DNA from: Euglena gracilis
Taxonomy: Eukaryota; Euglenozoa; Euglenophyceae; Euglenales; Euglenaceae
DNA length: 21,121 bases
Assembly: GCA_900893395.1 (NCBI GenBank)
Contig: CAAHFI010073568.1
Location: 1-21,121, forward strand
Reading direction: 5' to 3'
The notes beneath the pieces are model-generated. The model had not been told where the DNA came from. It saw only the letters and a list, made by a program, of their open reading frames with translations, and ran no database searches. The first letter of the stretch is position 1. Each line of letters opens with the position of its first letter. Position numbers and translations under genes: made by a program. Of this stretch, positions 12,801 to 18,800 are shown one piece after another.

Positions 12801-15800
12801 CCGCCCCCGGGGGGTAGGGAGGTGGGGTTTGGGCTGGGGGGCTGCCTGGGTGGGCGGAGGAGAAAGGGTGTGTCTGGGACCCCACGGTTGGGGGGGCTGC
12901 GGGGGGGGAGAGCAGGGGGGGTGCCAGCTGGTGAGCGCTGTGCTGGCGCGAGCTGTCGCGGCGGCTGGAGGCTGGGCAGGCGGAGCAGCAGGCGCTGGAG
13001 GAGGCGCAGCGGGCAGAGCGGGAGGCCGAGGTGCAAGGGCCAGGGGCTTCGGTGCCCGCAGCGGGCGGGTCCGGGGGGTGGGTGGGCCACCGGCCCTATG
13101 TGTCCCGGGACGGTGCCCTCTCGCTCGCGTTTGTGAACCCTCCCTTCCCTCCTGTGGTCGGTCCGGCTGGCACCGGCCCCTGCCGGGGACTGCGGGAGCA
13201 GCTTGAGGCGAGGCTGAAGGAGGCGGAGGGCCTGCAGCAGCAGTTGGCGTTGGTGTCGCAGCAGCTGGAGGAGCAGCAGGCGCAGCGGGAGGAGCAGGCC
13301 GCGGAGGCGGGGCAGCAGCTCGGGCCAGGCTTTGGGGCTGGCTGGCACCCCTTTCACAGTGTGCTCGCTGCACACGGAGTATTCCCTGAGCTTTCCTGGT
13401 TTTTGTTTGTTTTCTGTGTCTCGGTTTCAGTTTTGGCTGTTCCCTTGTCCATATGTGGCAGTGCAAAAGTTGCTGTCGGCCTGTATGACGGGACCCGAAT
13501 TCTTTTGGGGAGGGAAGGCTATCGGCTATGGCTGCCGCGCAATCCCGTTTTTGCCCGCCAACCACCTGGCCATTCTTATCTCGCCTGGCTGTTGTTGCTT
13601 GTTGGCTTTCAGCTTACAACATGTTAGGTGATGGGGTGGGTGAATGCTTCTTACAAAGCGAGAGTTGTTGTAAATGGGGCACTCAAAGCGGCAATGTGGC
13701 GGGAGGGGGTCTCGGTAGATCTTGGGAACATCGTTCCCGCCCCCATTCCGCCCCGACGCCTGCTTGCAAGCCAGCGCCGCGGAGCTCCAGGCCGTGCGGT
13801 CCCAGTTGGAGGCGCAGCAGCAGGAGAGTGCGGTGGAGGTGCAGCGGCTGGAGCAGGCGATGGCAGAGCAGGCAGCAGAGGCCGAGGGGCTGCGGCAGAA
13901 GCTGGCGGAGCGGGAGGCGGAGTACGCTGGGCAGGACAGGGCTCGCACCGCCCCCTGGGGGGTGGGAGGTGGGGATTGGGTGGCGGTGCCTGGGTCGTTG
14001 CGGTGCCTGGGTGGGCGGAGGAGAGAAGGGTGTGTCTGGGACCCCACGGTTGGGGGGGCTGCGGGGGGGGAGAGCAGGGGGGGTGCCAGCTGGTGAGCGC
14101 TGTGCTGGCGGCGAGCTGTCGCGGCGGCTGGAGGCTGGGCAGGCGGAGCAGCAGGCGCTGGAGGAGGCGCAGCGGGCAGAGCGGGAGGCCGAGGTGCAAG
14201 GGCCAGGGCTTCGGTGCCCGCAGCGGGCGGGTCCGGGGGGTGGGTGCGGCCACACGGCCCTATGTGTCCTGGGACGCTGCCCTCTCGCGCGCGTTTCTGA
14301 ACCCTCCCTTCCTCCTGTGGTCGGTCCGGCTGGCACCGGCCCCTGCCGGGGACTGCGGGAGCAGCTTGAGGCGAGGCTGAAGGAGGCGGAGGGCCTGCAG
14401 CAGCAGTTGGCGTTGGTGTCGCAGCAGCTGGAGGAGCAGCAGGCGCAGCGGGAGGAGCAGGCCGCGGAGGCGGGGCAGCAGCTCGGGCCAGGCTTTTGGG
14501 GGTGGCTGGCACCCCTTTCACAGTGTCGCTCGCTGCACACGGAGTATTCCCTGTTGCTTTCCTGGTTTTTGTTTGTTTTCTGTGTCTCGGTTTCAGTTTT
14601 GGCTGTTCCCTGTCCATATGTGGCAGTGCAAAAGTTGCCGTCGGCCTGTATGACGGGACCGAATGCTTTTGGGGAGGGAGGCTATCGGCTATCGCTGCCG
14701 GCGCAATCCCGTTTTTTGCCCAACCACACTGGCCATTCTTATCACGCCTGGCCGTTGTTGCTTGTTGGCTTTCAGCTTTACAACATGTTAGGTGATGGGG
14801 TGTGAATGCTTCTTACAAAACGAGAGTTGTTGTAAATGGGGCACTCAAAAGCGGCAATGTGGGGGAGGGGGTCTCGTAGATCTTGGGAACATCGTTCCCA
14901 CCCCCCATTCCGCCCCGACGCCTGCTTGCAAGCCAGCGCCGCGGAGCTCCAAGCCGTGCGGTCCCAGTTGGAGGCGCAGCAGCAGGAGAGTGCGGTGGAG
15001 GTGCAGCGGCTGGAGCAGGCGATGGCAGAGCAGGCAGCAGAGGCCGAGGGGCTGCGGCAGAAGCTGGCGGAGCGGGAGGCGGAGTACGCTGGGCAGGACA
15101 GGGCTCGCACCGCCCCCTGGGGGGTTGGGGAGGTGGGGATTGGGTGGCGGTGCGGGGTCGTTGGCCGGTGCCTGGGTGGGCGGAGGAGAGAAGGGTGTGT
15201 CTGGGACCCCACGGTTGGGGGGGCTGCGGCGGGGGGGAGAGCAGGGGGGTGCCAGCTGGTGAGCGCTGTGCTGGCTGCGAGCTGTCGCGGCGGCTGGAGG
15301 CTGGGCAGGCGGAGCAGCAGGCGCTGGAGGAGGCGCAGCGGCAGAGCGGGAGGCCGAGGTGCAAGGGCCAGGGGCTTCGGTGCCCGCAGCGGGCGGGTCC
15401 GGGGGTGGGTGCGGCCACACGGCCCTTGTGTCCCTGGGACGGTGCCCTCTCGCTCGCGTTTCTGAACCCTCCCTTCCCTCCTGTGGTCGGTCCGGCTGGC
15501 ACCGGCCCCTGCCGGGGACTGCGGGAGCAGCTTGAGGCGAGGCTGAAGGAGGCGGAGGGCCTGCAGCAGCAGTTGGCGTTGGTGGCAGCAGCTGGAGGAG
15601 CAGCAGGCGCAGCGGGAGGAGCAGGCCGCGGAGGCGGGCAGCAGCTCGGGCCAGGCTTTGGGGGGTGGCTGGCACCCCCTTTCACAGTGTCGCTCGCTGC
15701 ACACGGACGTATTCCCTGTTGCTTTCCTGCTTTTTGTTGTTTTCTGTGTCTCGGTTTCAGTTTTGGCTGTTCCCCTGTCCATATGTGGCAGTGCAAAAAG

Positions 15801-18800
15801 TTGCTGTCGGCCTGTATGACGGGACCGAATGCTTTTGGGGAGGGAGGCTATCGGCTATCGCTGCCGGCGCAATCCCGTTTTTTGCCCGCCAACCACCTGG
15901 CCATTCTTATCTCGCCTGGCCGTTGTTGCTTGTTGGCTTTCAGCTTACAACATGTTAGGTGATGGGTGTGTGAATGCTTCTTACAAAGCGAGAGTTGTTG
16001 TAAATGGGGCACTCAAAAGCGGCAATGTGGCGGGAGGGGGTCTCGGTAGATCTTGGGAACATCGTTCCACCCCCCATTCCGCCCCGACGCCTGCTTGCAA
16101 GCCAGCGCCGCGGAGCTCCAAGCCGTGCGGTCCCAGTTGGAGGCGCAGCAGCAGGAGAGTGCGGTGGAGGTGCAGCGGCTGGAGCAGGCGGTGGCAGAGC
16201 AGGCAGCAGAGGCCGAGGGGCTGCGGCAGAAGCTGGCGGAGCGGGAGGCGGAGTACGCTGGGCAGGACAGGGCTCGCACGCGCCCCTGGGGGTTGGGGAG
16301 GTGGGGATTGGTGGCGGTGCTGGTCGTTGGCGGTGCCTGGGTGGGCGGAGGAGGAAGGGTGTGTCTGGGACCCCACGGTTGGGGGGGCTTGCGGGCGGGG
16401 GGGAGAGCAGGGGGTGCCAGCTGGTGAGCGCTGTGCTGGCTGCGAGCTGTCGCGGCGGCTGGAGGCTGGGCAGGCGGAGCAGCAGGCGCTGGAGGAGGCG
16501 CAGGGGCAGAGCGGGAGGCCGAGGTGCAAGGGCCAGGGGCTTCGGTGCCCGCAGCGGGCGGGTCCGGGGGTGGGTGCGGCCCACGGCCCTATGTGTCCCT
16601 GGGACGCTGCCCTCTCGCTCGCGTTCTGAACCCTCCCTTCCCTCCTGTGGTCGGTCCGGCTGGCACCGGCCCCCTGCGGGGACTGCGGAGCAGCTTGAGG
16701 CGAGGCTGAAGGAGGCGGAGGGCCTGCAGCAGCAGTTGGCGTTGGTGTCGCAGCAGCTGGAGGAGCAGCAGGCGCAGCGGGAGGAGCAGGCCGCGGAGGC
16801 GGGGCAGCAGCTCGGGCCAGGCTTTTGGGGGTGGCTGGCACCCCTTTCACATGTCGCTCGCTGCACACGGACGTATTCCCTGTTGCTTTCCCTGGTTTTT
16901 TGTTTGTTTCTGTGTCTCGGTTTCAGTTTTGGCTGTTCCCTGTCCATATGTGGCAGTGCAAAAAGTTGCCGTCGGCCTGTATGACGGGACCGAATGCTTT
17001 GGGGAGGGAGGCTATCGGCTATCGGCTGCCACGCAATCCCGTTTTTGCCCGCCAACCACCTGGCCATTCTTATCTCGCCTGGCCGTTTGTTGCTTTTGGC
17101 TTTCAGCTTACAACATGTTAGGTGATGGGGTGTGTGAATGCTTCTTACAAAGCGAGAGTTGTTGTAAATGGGGCACTCAAAAGCGGCAATGTGGCGGGAG
17201 GGGGTCTCGGGAGATCTTGGGAACATCGTTCCCACCCCCCATTCCGCCCCGACGCCTGCTTGCAAGCCAGCGCCGCGGAGCTCCAGCCGTGCGGTCCCAG
17301 TTGGAGGCGCAGCAGCAGGAGAGTGCGGCGGGAGGTGCAGCGGCTGGAGCAGGCGGGCAGAGCAGGCAGCGGAGGCGAGGGGCTGCGGCAGAAGCTGGCG
17401 GAGCGGGAGGCGGAGTACGCCGGGCAGGACAGGGCTCGCACCGCCCCCGGGGGGTTGGGGAGGTGGGGATTGGGGTGCGGGGTCGGGCGTGCCTGGGTGG
17501 GCGGAGGAGAGAAGGGTGTGTCTGGGACCCCACGGTTGGGGGGGCTGCGGCGGGGGGAGAGCAGGGGGGTGCCAGCTGGTGAGCGCTGTGCTGGCTTGCG
17601 AGCTGTCGCGGCGGCTGGAGGCTGGGCAGGCGGAGCAGCAGGCGCTGGAGGAGGCGCAGCGGGCAGAGCGGGAGGCCGAGGTGCAAGGGCCAGGGGCTTC
17701 GGTGCCCGCAGCGGGCGGGTCCGGGGGGTGGGTGGGGCCACACGGCCCTATGTGTCCCTGGGACGGTGCCTCTCGCTCGCGTTTCTGAACCCTCCTTCCC
17801 TCCTGTGGTCGGTCCGGCTGGCACCGGCCCTGCCGGGGACTGCGGAGCAGCTTGAGGCGAGGCTGAAGGAGGCGGAGGGCCTGCAGCAGCAGTTGCGTTG
17901 GTGTCGCAGCAGCTGGAGGAGCAGCAGGCGCAGCGGGAGGAGCAGGCCGCGGAGGTGGGGCAGCAGCTCGGGCCAGGCTTTGGGGGGTGGCTGGCACCCC
18001 CTTTCACAGTGTCGCTCGCTGCACACGGACGTATTCCCTGTTGCTTTCCTGGTTTTTGTTTGTTTTCTGTGTCTCGGTTTCAGTTTTGGCTGTTCCCTGT
18101 CCATATGTGGCAGTGCAAAAGTTGCCGTCGGCCTGTATGACGGGACCGAATGCTTTGGGGAGGAGGCTATCGCTATCGGCTGCCGGCGCAATCCCGTTTT
18201 TGCCCGCCAACCACCTGGCCATTCTTATCTCGCCTGGCCGTTGTTGCTTGTTGGCTTTCAGTTACAACATGTTAGGTGATGGGTGTGTGAATGCTTCTTA
18301 CAAAGCGAGAGTTTTTGTAAATGGGGCACTCAAAAGCGGCAATGTCGGGAGGGGGTCTCGGTAGATCTTGGGAACATCGTTCCCACCCCCTTCCGCCCCG
18401 ACGCCTGCTTGCAAGCCAGCGCCGCGGAGCTCCAACCGTGCGGTCCCAGTTGGAGGCGCAGCAGCAGGAGAGTGCGGTGGAGGTGCAGCGGCTGGAGCAG
18501 GCGGTGGCAGAGCAGGCAGCAGAGGCCGAGGGGCTGCGGCAGAAGCTGGCGGAGCGGGAGGCGGAGTACGCTGGCAGGACAGGGCTCGCACCCCCCCTGG
18601 GGGGTTGGGGAGGTGGGATTGGGTGGCGGTGCCTGGGTCGTTGGCGGTGCCTGGGTGGGCGGAGGAAGAAAGAAGGGTGTGTCTGGGACCCCACGGTTGG
18701 GGGGGCTGCGGGGGGGGAGAGCAGGGGGGCCAGCTGGTGAGCGCTGTGCTGGCTTGGCGAGCTGTCGCGGCGGCTGGAGGCTGGGCAGGCGGAGCAGCAG

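Noticed and set aside
15955-17997. 680-codon open frame on the minus strand and similar long antisense frames
   Set aside because: They are Pro/Ala/Ser-rich, recur antisense to every unit in all three frames with different peptides, and reflect the lack of stop codons in GC-rich DNA.
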